DNA of 64,000 bases from Blastococcus sp. TML/M2B (lineage in GTDB: Bacteria; Actinomycetota; Actinomycetes; Mycobacteriales; Geodermatophilaceae). A program made the position numbers and the translations under genes. The notes beneath the pieces are model-generated. The model was not told the DNA's origin, did not search any database, and worked only from the letters and a program-made list of their open reading frames with translations. Positions 53,732-61,311 of this stretch are shown piece by piece. The stretch spans positions 434,001 through 498,000 of the forward strand of contig NZ_JAENZZ010000001.1 in NCBI RefSeq assembly GCF_016612865.1, in the 5' to 3' direction. Each line of letters starts with the position of its first letter. Position 1 is the first letter of the stretch.

Positions 53732-53881
53732 TTTGTGCTCGCCAAGTGCGAGGTGGCGCAAGATCGCTAGGCGAGCCGGATCGCCCAGGCTGCGGAACAT
53801 GCATGCCGCCGCCGAGAGCGCGGCCGGCTCGTTAACCGTTGCGTCCACAGTGATTGCGGCAGACTCCGCTTTCATCGACAC
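53732..53881 (-). pseudogene. ArsR-family repressor, N-terminal fragment
   Basis: Reading from GTG 53881 or ATG 53875 the frame gives MKAESAAITVDATVNEPAAL, then ALSAAACMFRSLGDPARLAI and LRHLALGEHK. The latter is the first helix and start of the winged-helix of ArsR/SmtB metalloregulators. The frame then enters the IS terminal repeat and stops a few codons later. The rest of the gene is absent on the other side of the IS. CmtR/CadC-type ArsR proteins share this LGDPARLAIL sequence. The fragment is non-functional. Confidence 0.82.
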
Positions 53882-54113
53882 GCAGCGATGATAGCCATGC
53901 CCGTCGGAGACATCGCAAGGCCCTCGGTTGGGCGTTCACCGAGGCGGGAAGGCGTTACACACGCAGAAGGAGGTCGTTTGCCCCGTCGTCCAGGCGGTGA
54001 TGATCTTGGGGGACCCGACCGCCGCTGGCGAGGTCTGTTCAACTTCCGGGGCGGAGTCCGCGATGCGGTGGGTTGCATCTTCAGCGCCTCGCTGTGTGAG
54101 GCGCAGGGCCGAG

Positions 54114-54515
54114 TCACCCCCTCGCAGCGAGGGCGATCAGGTCGTCGGATGCTTCGCCTGTTCGACGATCCTCTGTGGCGACTCGGGAGGACGTAGGTCC
54201 ACCGGACGTGGTTGGCGCCGCGTATTCCGTGTTCCGGTGGGAATGCTGACCCATCGCGATGGCGTGGGCGACGCTCATGCGCTCCTCGTCCCTCAGGACG
54301 ATGTTCGCCTGCGACTCGGGCGCGCCGTCGAGGTCCACGAGACCCAACGAACCCTCCAAGGGAGGGGATACGACCTCGGCACAGGTGCTGCACCAGATCG
54401 CCCAATACTCGGCGGGACCCGTGCCTGCCTGCGAATCCCAGTAGCACAGCACGATCGGGCTGCCGTCCCTGTCTCGGCGGACCGGAACCGCGTAGCCCCT
54501 GTGATTTGCGCTCAC
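54114..54515 (-). CDS. Hypothetical protein of the integrated element
   Basis: A 133-residue protein starting MSANHRGYAVPVRRDRDGSP and containing VLCYWDSQAGTGPAEYWAIW, then CSTCAEVVSPPLEGS. The Cys-x-x-Cys and aromatic-rich start look like a small folded domain, while the last 40 residues are low in structure. ATG 54515 is the start. Competing frames on the other strand are composed of unlikely residue mixtures. No family is recognised. It belongs to the lower-GC cargo. Confidence 0.65.
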   Translation of the reverse strand: MSANHRGYAVPVRRDRDGSPIVLCYWDSQAGTGPAEYWAIWCSTCAEVVSPPLEGSLGLVDLDGAPESQANIVLRDEERMSVAHAIAMGQHSHRNTEYAAPTTSGGPTSSRVATEDRRTGEASDDLIALAARG

Positions 54516-54583
54516 CTGCAGTTTCCTCTCGGCAAGATTTTTGTGACGGGACTCCGACGACCGACATGCGACGCCTCGATCTA

Positions 54584-54627
54584 CCCCTGATGCCGTCAGG
54601 GTCGACTGCCCTTGATGGCATCAGGGG
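54584..54627. repeat. 11-bp perfect inverted repeat in element cargo
   Basis: CCCCTGATGCC at 54584-54594 is mirrored exactly at 54617-54627 around a 22-base loop that holds further partial complementarity (CAGGG and CCCTTG). It lies upstream of the 54114-54515 gene, in the intergenic space that also contains a larger stem-loop. Confidence 0.8.
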
Positions 54628-54661
54628 CAATACCGGGGTCTAAAGAGTGGTCTTCGAAAGT

Positions 54662-54717
54662 TCGATGTTCCCGGCGGGACGCGGGAGGAACGACCAAGGA
54701 GCCGCCGGGAACATCGA
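54662..54717. repeat. 16-bp perfect inverted repeat (56-bp stem-loop)
   Basis: TCGATGTTCCCGGCGG at 54662-54677 is mirrored without mismatch at 54702-54717; the loop is 24 bases. Three more outer pairs (AAG/CTT) form if one T is bulged. No T tract follows on either strand. It lies 58 bp beyond the 3' end of the gene at 54776-55081. Confidence 0.9.
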
Positions 54718-54775
54718 CTTGAGTCGACCAGCGAGGGCGGAGCGTCCCCGGTGCGGAGTTCGCATCCCAACCGGG

Positions 54776-55081
54776 CTACGGGACCAGGGAAACGTCGAAA
54801 AGGGGACCTGGAACGTGGATGTCGAGCCCCAAGGCCCCCTGGAGATAAAAGAACTCCACCAGCAGTCGAGCCTCGCGTTCCACTTCGTCAGCCGTGTCCC
54901 ATGGCCACAACTCTTCCCAGATGGCTTGCATGAGATCAAGGGACTGGATGCACTGTCCGCAGGCGGACCGGGGCCTACACGGGAGATGCTTGCGCTGGCC
55001 CGCGAGGTACCAGTACGCCCGCTCAAGTGCAGTTTCAGGAACTGACTCGGGTCCACCCAGAGGCCGGTCGTCGACTGCCAT
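54776..55081 (-). CDS. Hypothetical protein of the integrated element
   Basis: A 101-residue protein with a good start: ATG 55081 follows AAGGAG at six bases. The sequence MAVDDRPLGGPESVPETALE, then RAYWYLAGQRKHLPCRPRSA, CGQCIQSLDLMQAIWEELWP and WDTADEVEREARLLVEFFYL, is helical and includes a C-x-x-C. It has no membrane segment. No family is recognised. An overlapping frame at 54640-55056 has a much less protein-like composition and is rejected. Confidence 0.72.
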   Translation of the reverse strand: MAVDDRPLGGPESVPETALERAYWYLAGQRKHLPCRPRSACGQCIQSLDLMQAIWEELWPWDTADEVEREARLLVEFFYLQGALGLDIHVPGPLFDVSLVP

Positions 55082-55239
55082 TCATCTCCTTCTCAGCGGT
55101 GATGAGTGCTGTCTATAGGACATGTCTGACAACTTCGCGATCTATCGACCGCCCGTGTCCGTCGGGTCGCAATCGCACACACCGGTGACAAGAGCACTGA
55201 TGGCGCAGACTGTGACAGGAGCGCCCCGCCCGTGGCCGT

Positions 55240-55638
55240 TCACTCCAAGTCGATGGCCTGATCCATCCAAAACAGGGGATCGGCCGCAACGGTCTTAGGT
55301 GGGAGGGCGGACAACTCGTTCTCAACGACGAGTAGCCGGCGCTTGCCAACCAAGTGGTACTCAACGGCCCGCAAGAGCAGTGGGTGGCGGCCCGTCCGGC
55401 TCACGCGCCAAAGTCCGTTTTGCACCGGCTCGATCAGGACGCCGTGCATCGTTACCGGGGACGAGAGCCCCCGCTGGGTGCGGCGGTAGATGCGGTTCGC
55501 TCGGATGGGACCACCAGCGAGCGCGATGAAGGCTGCGTCTCCTGCCGCCCACGCTTCCGCCTCGTCCTTCAGGCGAGCCGCTCGTCGCTCCACGGTCGTG
55601 TAGGGGTGGACGTCTGTCGCGTCTGCGCTCTCAGTCAT
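55240..55638 (-). CDS. Hypothetical protein of the integrated element
   Basis: A 132-residue protein. It begins MTESADATDVHPYTTVERRA and continues with a helical section (ARLKDEAEAWAAGDAAFIAL), then strands (MHGVLIEPVQNGLWRVSRTG and KRRLLVVENELSALPP). Mixed alpha/beta composition and a sensible start at ATG 55638 suggest a real gene. No known family was recognised. It ends 157 bp before attR on the right flank with nothing recognised between. Confidence 0.68.
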   Translation of the reverse strand: MTESADATDVHPYTTVERRAARLKDEAEAWAAGDAAFIALAGGPIRANRIYRRTQRGLSSPVTMHGVLIEPVQNGLWRVSRTGRHPLLLRAVEYHLVGKRRLLVVENELSALPPKTVAADPLFWMDQAIDLE

Positions 55639-55795
55639 GTCGGGGTTGTCGGGTCGCCGTCTGCGCCGCTTGAGGCGTGAGCCGGTCGTGCAACTCGCAT
55701 GCGATAAGGATCGGACGTCGAGGGCCGCAGCGAACGTCGGTTTAGGTCGCGATCGCGTCCTTACTGGTCAAGACGGTGTCGATGCGCGAGCACTT

Positions 55796-55860
55796 GCTCA
55801 GGGGATAGAGCATCGGTTTCCTAAACCGTGTGTCGCAGGTTCGAATCCTGCCGGGGGCAC
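55796..55860 (+). repeat. attR: duplicated tRNA 3' segment
   Basis: The right copy of the 65-bp repeat. It lacks the first nine tRNA bases, so it cannot be a working tRNA, and it is followed by TCCG in place of the CCA continuation. It marks the element/chromosome junction. Confidence 0.95.
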
Positions 55861-55884
55861 TCCGATCTGCGGCATTGTCGCCGC

Positions 55885-57060
55885 GTGACCTCCTCCCGCG
55901 CCCGCCTCCGGTCCACGGCCGGGGTGCTCGCCCTGCTGGCGACGCTCACCGCGACCGGCTGCTCGTCCGACGACTCCGCCGACGCCGCCGAGGCCTCCAC
56001 CGCGTCCGGGGCAGCCGAGCGCGAGTACGACATCTCCGCCGTCCGGCCGGTGCTCGAGGCGTTCGTCGCCGAGCACGACCTGAACGGCGCGGGCCTGGTC
56101 GTCGTCCAGGAGGACGACGGGATCGTCGGCGAGGAGTACGTCGGCGAGTTCGACGCCGACCGGGTGTCGCTGGTCGCGTCGGCGTCGAAGATGGTCACCG
56201 CCGGGGTGCTGGTGCGCCTCGCCGACCAGGACCTGCTGGACCTCGACCAGCCGATCGCCGAGTACGTCGACTGGGCGGCCGGGCAGAACCCCGGCGTCAC
56301 CGTCGCCCAGCTGCTCTCGAGCAGCTCCGGATTCGTGGGGCTGCTGCCGAGCCCGGCGTACGGGCCCTACGTCTGCCAGTTCCTGCCGGCGGGCGAGCTC
56401 GAGCAGTGCGGGACCGGCGCCTGGACCACCCCCGCCGACGACGCCGACATCGCGCCGCCGGACACCGAGTGGCGCTACGGCGGCGTGCAGTGGCAGATCG
56501 CCGGCGCGGTGGCCGAGACCGTCTCGGGCAGGACCTGGGCGGAGCTGCTGGAGGAGACCTACGTCGAGCCGTGCGGCGTCGACTCCCTGGGCTACAACAA
56601 CCACTGGACCCAGATCGGCGAGGGCCTGTCCGGCTACCCGGCCGAGTTCGGGGGCGACCCGGGCGTGCTGGCGCCGACCGAGAACCCGAGCATGGAGGGC
56701 GGCCTCTACATCGACCCCGTCGACTACGCCGAGCTGCTGCTCATGCAGCTGCGCGGCGGCCGCTGCGGGGACACCCAGGTCCTGGAGCCCGAGTCGGTCG
56801 AGCGCATGCACACCGACCGCATCGGCGAGGTCTTCGGCGGCACGACCCTGACCGGTACGGGGTACGGCCTCGGCTGGTGGGTCGACCGCGACGGGAGCAA
56901 CCGGATCAACGACCCCGGGGCGTACGGGGCGGTCCCGTGGCTCGACCTCGACGGCGGCTTCGGCGCCTTCCTCGTGCTCGAGGCCGACGCCCAGCTCGGT
57001 GTGACCCTGGCCGCTCAGCTGTACGACCCCGTCGAGGCGGCGGTCACCGCCGCCCGGTAG
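55885..57060 (+). CDS. Beta-lactamase-fold serine hydrolase lipoprotein
   Basis: A 391-residue exported protein. Lipoprotein signal: RARLRSTAGVLALLATLTAT with lipobox TATGC. The mature part has the serine beta-lactamase/class C esterase fold: SxxK in VASASKMVTAGVLVRLADQD, a tyrosine motif candidate in EWRYGGVQWQIAGAVAETVS, and ENPSMEGGLYIDPVDYAELL. GTG 55885 is 25 bp beyond attR and outside the element. Likely an esterase or D-aminopeptidase-like enzyme at the cell surface; antibiotic hydrolysis cannot be claimed. Confidence 0.88.
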   Translation: MTSSRARLRSTAGVLALLATLTATGCSSDDSADAAEASTASGAAEREYDISAVRPVLEAFVAEHDLNGAGLVVVQEDDGIVGEEYVGEFDADRVSLVASASKMVTAGVLVRLADQDLLDLDQPIAEYVDWAAGQNPGVTVAQLLSSSSGFVGLLPSPAYGPYVCQFLPAGELEQCGTGAWTTPADDADIAPPDTEWRYGGVQWQIAGAVAETVSGRTWAELLEETYVEPCGVDSLGYNNHWTQIGEGLSGYPAEFGGDPGVLAPTENPSMEGGLYIDPVDYAELLLMQLRGGRCGDTQVLEPESVERMHTDRIGEVFGGTTLTGTGYGLGWWVDRDGSNRINDPGAYGAVPWLDLDGGFGAFLVLEADAQLGVTLAAQLYDPVEAAVTAAR

Positions 57061-57074
57061 CGGGCCCGCGCAGC

Positions 57075-58046
57075 TCAGGACAGCAGGGTCTGCTGCGGGT
57101 TGCGCCCGAAGCGACGTCGGTACTCCTCGGCGAACCGGCCGCGATGGCCGAACCCCCAGCGGGCGGCGACCGAGGCCACGGTGGTGCCCCCGGTGGGGTC
57201 GGCGGCCAGCAGCTCCCGGTGCGCCCGGTCCAGCCTGGTCTCGCGGAGGTGGGCCATCGGCGTCGTGTCGCGGTGCCGGCGGAACGCCTCCTGCAGCGCG
57301 CGCGGGCCGACGCGGGCGCCCTCGGCGATGGCGTGCAGGGTGAGCGGCTCGTGGGCCCGGGCCTCGATGAGCTCGAGGGCGCGTCGCACCGAGGCCGGTG
57401 TGCCGTGATCGACCGACCGAGCCGCCTCGTCGTCCGTCGCGCTGTACGGGAACGTGGCCAGCACGGCCGCCGCGACGGAGTCGAGCGCCGCGGCCCGGAC
57501 CAGCGGCTCGGCGATCGTCGCGTCGTCGCCCGCGAAGAGCGAGCGCACGTAGCCGATGGTGTTCGCGCAGTACCGGCCGAGGGCGGGGGAGATCGGGGTC
57601 AGCCCGTGGAACCGGAAGTCCCGCGGATCGACCCCGGCGACCTCAGCGGCCCGGCGGGCGACCTGGGCGGCAGGCAGCCGGACGACCCGCAGGTCCATCA
57701 GCCGCCACTCGCAGGTGAAGTCCACGCCCTGCGGGAACAGCAGGACCTCACCGGCCGTGCCGCTGACCTGCTCCCGGGCGTGGCCGACCTGGAACCGGCC
57801 GCCGGCGACCAGCCCGACCCACACGGCGTCGATCGGGTCGACCTCCTCGCGCACGCACGTGGTGTGCAGCAGCGAGTCGACCGAGAGGTCGCCGGCCGTC
57901 GCCGTCGTCTGCCGGTAGCGGAAGTCCTCCTGGCTCCCCCGGATCAACAGCCGGTGGCCGGCGAACGTGTCCCGGATGGCCTCGTGCGCGCGGAGCACGT
58001 CGCCGGTGGCGAACTCGAACCGCTGGACCGCGTCCTCGCCGGACAT
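57075..58046 (-). CDS. AraC-family transcriptional regulator
   Basis: A 323-residue regulator. The N-terminal 200 residues form a cupin-like sensor region (HTTCVREEVDPIDAVWVGLV, GEVLLFPQGVDFTCEWRLMD). The C-terminal AraC domain has the two helix-turn-helix units LTLHAIAEGARVGPRALQEA and VASVAARWGFGHRGRFAEEY, ending RRRFGRNPQQTLLS. ATG 58046 follows GGGAGG at four bases. It is convergent with the serine hydrolase gene with a 14-bp gap. Target genes and inducer are unknown. Confidence 0.92.
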   Translation of the reverse strand: MSGEDAVQRFEFATGDVLRAHEAIRDTFAGHRLLIRGSQEDFRYRQTTATAGDLSVDSLLHTTCVREEVDPIDAVWVGLVAGGRFQVGHAREQVSGTAGEVLLFPQGVDFTCEWRLMDLRVVRLPAAQVARRAAEVAGVDPRDFRFHGLTPISPALGRYCANTIGYVRSLFAGDDATIAEPLVRAAALDSVAAAVLATFPYSATDDEAARSVDHGTPASVRRALELIEARAHEPLTLHAIAEGARVGPRALQEAFRRHRDTTPMAHLRETRLDRAHRELLAADPTGGTTVASVAARWGFGHRGRFAEEYRRRFGRNPQQTLLS

Positions 58047-58234
58047 GCGCCCTCCCCTCGCCACGCGATGCGACCGGGCCGTGGTGCCCCTGACCCGTCC
58101 GGGCCGGTTCCCTGCTGCTACCCGGCCCGGTGGTCCGGGATGCGCGGCGGGTGAGCCGCGGGCCGCGGTCCGCCCGCCCGATTCTTGCTGCCGGCCCTCC
58201 GGGCGTGGGGTCATGGAGCACCGGAGGTGCGGAG

Positions 58235-58510
58235 GTGACGACCGGTCACGACGAGGGCGCGAACCGACCGGAGACCGGTCGGCCGAGGTGGATCGTGGGC
58301 GCCGACGGCATCGGCGTCCGGTCGTGGTCCGGCGAGCCGGTGGAGATGCCGACCGGTCGGCTGCACGCGGTCGACAGCGCGGGCTTCCTCGTCGGCCGGG
58401 CGGTGTGCATGGCGCCGGTCGTGCTGCTCGACCCGGCGGACTGGCGCTGGCCGGACGACACCGGTGACGAGTGGCCGCGCTGCTGGATCTGCCACGCGCT
58501 GACTCGCTGA
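58235..58510 (+). CDS. Small hypothetical protein
   Basis: A 91-residue protein: VTTGHDEGANRPETGRPRWI start, GADGIGVRSWSGEPVEMPTG, DWRWPDDTGDEWPRCWICHA near the end. GTG 58235 has GGAGG seven bases upstream. The C-terminal C-x-x-C could bind metal. The protein is acidic and tryptophan-rich; no family is recognised. It is divergent from the AraC gene. Confidence 0.55.
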   Translation: MTTGHDEGANRPETGRPRWIVGADGIGVRSWSGEPVEMPTGRLHAVDSAGFLVGRAVCMAPVVLLDPADWRWPDDTGDEWPRCWICHALTR

Positions 58511-58710
58511 GGGACCATGCCGCGGCCCGGGCCGGGCTGCCCCTGCGCGCCGCCGTCCGGGTGGCGCCGGCCGCCGATACCGTCGCGATCGCCGTCGTGG
58601 AGCTGGTCGACGACGTCGTCACCGTGCCGGTCGACCGCCGGCTGATCGCTCGGGGCGAGGGGCACGCCGTCGTCCACCGGTTGCACGGCGGCGGAGATCC
58701 CGCGCACTGA
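58471..58710 (+). CDS. Possible small hypothetical protein overlapping the previous gene
   Basis: A 79-residue frame from GTG 58471 overlaps the previous gene by 40 bp in another frame. The sequence LRDHAAARAGLPLRAAVRVA and VELVDDVVTVPVDRRLIARG is protein-like, ending GGGDPAH. It might be a separate small gene or the lost continuation of the upstream frame. Weakly supported. Confidence 0.35.
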   Translation: MAALLDLPRADSLRDHAAARAGLPLRAAVRVAPAADTVAIAVVELVDDVVTVPVDRRLIARGEGHAVVHRLHGGGDPAH

Positions 58711-58858
58711 TCCCGCGGAGCCGGAACGCGGCGGCCCATCCGCCCGTTGACCCCCGCGAGCGCCCGCCGGCGCCCGCGCCCTCGTCGAAGAGAGACATGA
58801 GTACAAGTCACAGTCCCCAGGCCACGACTCCCTGCCCCGCTGAGGGGGTGCGTGGCCG

Positions 58859-60262
58859 GTGACAGATCTCCTCTCCCTCCTGCTCGGCGTGCTGGTGGTG
58901 CTCGGCATCACCGCGGTCACGGGCTACTTCGTGGCGCAGGAGTTCGCCTACATGGCGATCGACCGCTCGACGCTGGCCGCCCGCGCCGAGGCCGGTGACC
59001 CCGCGGCGGCGCGGGCCCTGACGGTCACCCGCCGCACCTCGTTCATGCTCTCCGGCGCCCAGCTGGGCATCACCGTCACCGGCCTGCTGGTCGGGTACGT
59101 GGCCGAGCCGCTGATCGGCGAGTCGATCGGCGGGCTGCTCGGCGGGGTCGACGTCCCCTCCGGGGTGAGCGTCGGCATCGGCGCCGTGCTGGCCCTGCTC
59201 TTCTCCACCCTGGTGCAGATGCTCTTCGGCGAGCTCTTCCCGAAGAACCTCGCGATCGCCCGGCCCGAGCCGGTCGCGCTGTGGCTGGCGCGGTCCACCG
59301 TGGTCTACCTGACGCTGCTCGGCTGGCTGATCCGCGTCTTCGACCAGGCCTCGAACCTGCTGCTCAAGGCGCTGCGGATCGAGCCGGTCCACGACGTCGA
59401 GCACGCCGCCACCGCCCGCGACCTCGAGCACATCCTCGAGGAGTCACGGGAGAGCGGGAACCTGCCGGCGGAGCTGTCGATGATGCTCGACCGGATCCTC
59501 GACTTCCCGAACCAGCACGTCGAGCACGCGATGATCCCGCGCCCCCGGGTCGGCACCGTGACCCCGGCCGACACGGTCGGCCAGCTGCGCGAGCTCATGG
59601 CCCAGGGCCACTCGCGCTACCCGGTGCTGGACCCCGCGACCGGTGACGTGGTCGCCGTCGTCCACCTCGCCGACCTGCTGACGACGACGGCGGACGACGA
59701 CGCGCCGGTCACCGCCATGGCCCGCCCCTGCCTGGTCGTCTCCACCTTCACCTCGCTGCCCGACGCGCTGCGCCAGCTCACCGACGCGGGCGAGCAGATG
59801 GCCTGCGTCATCGACGAGTACGGCGGCTTCGCCGGCGTCATCACGCTCGAGGACCTCGCCGAGGAGCTGGTCGGCGAGATCACCGACGAGCACGACGAGG
59901 AGCACCCCGAGTACGTGCCGGTCGAGGGCGACGGCGTCTGGGAGATGCCCGGCGACGTGCACGTCGACGAGGTCGAGCGGGCGCTGGCCGTCGACCTGCC
60001 GCAGGGGGACTACGAGACGATCGCCGGCCTGGTCATCGCCGCGGCCGGCACCCTGCCGGAGCCGGGCACCCGGCTGACCGTCGAGCTGCCGCCGGACCCC
60101 GGCGACCTGGTGCACGCCGACGAGCCCGAGCCGCGGCTGCTCAGCATCGAGGTGCTCGAGGTGGAACGGCACGTGCCCTCACGGGTGCGCCTCGAGCTGC
60201 CCGACCGCACCGCCGCCGGTGCCGACGACGACGCCACGGACACCGAGGAGACCTCCCGATGA
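58859..60262 (+). CDS. CNNM/CorC-family membrane transporter protein (DUF21-CBS-CorC_HlyC)
   Basis: A 467-residue membrane protein. The N-terminal DUF21/CNNM domain has three to four helices (LLGVLVVLGITAVTGYFVAQ, and MLFGELFPKNLAIA for the conserved G-E-x-x-P-K motif). It is followed by a CBS pair (VEHAMIPRPRVGTVTPADTV and MACVIDEYGGFAGVITLEDL) and a C-terminal CorC_HlyC domain (GDYETIAGLVIAAAGTLPEP). Family members move or sense magnesium and other divalent ions; the hemolysin annotation is historical. GTG 58859. ATGA overlap with the next gene. Confidence 0.92.
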   Translation: MTDLLSLLLGVLVVLGITAVTGYFVAQEFAYMAIDRSTLAARAEAGDPAAARALTVTRRTSFMLSGAQLGITVTGLLVGYVAEPLIGESIGGLLGGVDVPSGVSVGIGAVLALLFSTLVQMLFGELFPKNLAIARPEPVALWLARSTVVYLTLLGWLIRVFDQASNLLLKALRIEPVHDVEHAATARDLEHILEESRESGNLPAELSMMLDRILDFPNQHVEHAMIPRPRVGTVTPADTVGQLRELMAQGHSRYPVLDPATGDVVAVVHLADLLTTTADDDAPVTAMARPCLVVSTFTSLPDALRQLTDAGEQMACVIDEYGGFAGVITLEDLAEELVGEITDEHDEEHPEYVPVEGDGVWEMPGDVHVDEVERALAVDLPQGDYETIAGLVIAAAGTLPEPGTRLTVELPPDPGDLVHADEPEPRLLSIEVLEVERHVPSRVRLELPDRTAAGADDDATDTEETSR

Positions 60263-61278
60263 GCGACAACCCGTGGGTCGTCGTCGCCGCGACGGTCGTC
60301 ATCGTGGCGCTGAGCGCGTTCTTCGTGGCCGTCGAGTTCGCCGCGCTGGCCGCCAAGCGGCACCGCCTCGAGGAGGCCGCGCCCACCAGCCGCGCCGCCC
60401 GGGCCGCGCTGCGCAACTCCGCCGAGCTGACCCTGCTGCTGGCCGGCTCGCAGCTCGGCATCACCGCCGCCACGCTGGCGCTCGGTGCGATCAGCAAGCC
60501 CGCGGTGCACCACTGGCTGACGCCGCTGTTCACGAGCTGGGGCCTGCCCCTGGTCGCGGCCGACGTCGTCGCCTTCGTCCTCGCCCTGCTGATCGTCACC
60601 TTCATCCACCTCGTGGTGGGGGAGATGGCGCCGAAGTCGTGGGCGATCGCCCACCCCGAGCGGTCGGCCACGCTGCTCGCGGTGCCGATGCGCGCCTTCA
60701 TGGCCGTGTTCCGCCCGGTGCTGCGCCTGCTCAACGTCGCCGCGAACCGGCTGCTGCGCCTCGTGGGCGTCGACGCCGTCGACGAGCTGGCCGTCGGCCA
60801 CAGCCCCGACGCGCTGCGGCACCTGGTGGAGCACTCGGCGAACGTCGGCGCGCTGGACGCCAGCTTCTCCGAGCAGATCGCCGGCGTCCTCGAGCTCGAG
60901 CAGCTGACCGTGCGCGAGCTCGTCGACCCGACCGTGCCGCTGGCGGCCGTGCCCGCCGGCGCCACCGCCGGCGAGCTCCGCGCGGCCACCCGGCGCACCG
61001 GGCACCTGCGCATCCTGACCCGCAGCGGCGACCGGATCGTCGGCGTCGTGCACGTCCGCGACACCCTCGCCGCGGCCGACGACGCGCCGGTGGCGGAGTT
61101 CGCCCGGCCGGTGTTCCGGCTGGACGCCGGCACCACCGTGCACGCCGCGCTCAAGGCCATGCGCGAGACCCGCAACCACCTCGCCGTCGTCGTCGAAGGC
61201 GGGTCGGTCGTCGGCGTCGTCACGCTGGCCGACGTGCTGCGCCGGCTGTTCCCGCCGCGGGAGGCGGTGACCGCCTGA
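60259..61278 (+). CDS. CNNM/CBS-family membrane protein, short paralogue
   Basis: A 339-residue relative of the upstream gene. It shows the DUF21 domain (VVVAATVVIVALSAFFVAVE, LVVGEMAPKSWAIA with the G-E-x-x-P-K motif) and a CBS pair (VRELVDPTVPLAAVPAGATA and HLAVVVEGGSVVGVVTLADV), but it stops at LRRLFPPREAVTA without a CorC_HlyC domain. The start ATG overlaps the previous stop (ATGA), so the two are translated together and probably form a heteromeric complex. Ion specificity unknown. Confidence 0.9.
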   Translation: MSDNPWVVVAATVVIVALSAFFVAVEFAALAAKRHRLEEAAPTSRAARAALRNSAELTLLLAGSQLGITAATLALGAISKPAVHHWLTPLFTSWGLPLVAADVVAFVLALLIVTFIHLVVGEMAPKSWAIAHPERSATLLAVPMRAFMAVFRPVLRLLNVAANRLLRLVGVDAVDELAVGHSPDALRHLVEHSANVGALDASFSEQIAGVLELEQLTVRELVDPTVPLAAVPAGATAGELRAATRRTGHLRILTRSGDRIVGVVHVRDTLAAADDAPVAEFARPVFRLDAGTTVHAALKAMRETRNHLAVVVEGGSVVGVVTLADVLRRLFPPREAVTA

Positions 61279-61311
61279 TCGCCGGATCGCGGCGCACGGG
61301 AGGATGGCGGC

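Larger units (their letters stand above)
51720..55860. mobile_element. 4.1-kb integrated element at tRNA-Arg(CCT)
   Basis: The region is framed by the perfect 65-bp direct repeat made of the 3' part of the tRNA gene. It contains a decayed tyrosine integrase next to the tRNA, an IS3-family insertion, an ArsR fragment and three unknown genes. GC content is lower than in the flanks: sample lines gave 58-63% against about 75%. Without a working integrase it is probably immobile. The layout (intact tRNA, adjacent integrase, unrelated cargo, partial tRNA copy) is typical of genomic islands. Confidence 0.92.

Noticed and set aside
52440..53740. Target-site duplication of the IS
   Set aside because: Bases beside the inverted repeats (GGG and TTT) do not match as a direct repeat; none is reported.
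53882..54113. Gene between the ArsR fragment and the first cargo gene
   Set aside because: Plus-strand frames here have unlikely composition and no ribosome-binding site; about 230 bp remain with nothing recognised.
54640..55056. A 138-residue minus-strand frame in the element
   Set aside because: It overlaps the better-started 54776-55081 gene and runs through the 16-bp stem-loop; its composition is Ser/Pro/Arg-rich.
55796..55860. Second tRNA-Arg gene
   Set aside because: The first nine tRNA bases are missing, so the acceptor stem cannot form; it is the attR copy.
55637..55888. Plus-strand frame crossing the attR repeat
   Set aside because: It reads through the partial tRNA copy and has no motif; chance frame.
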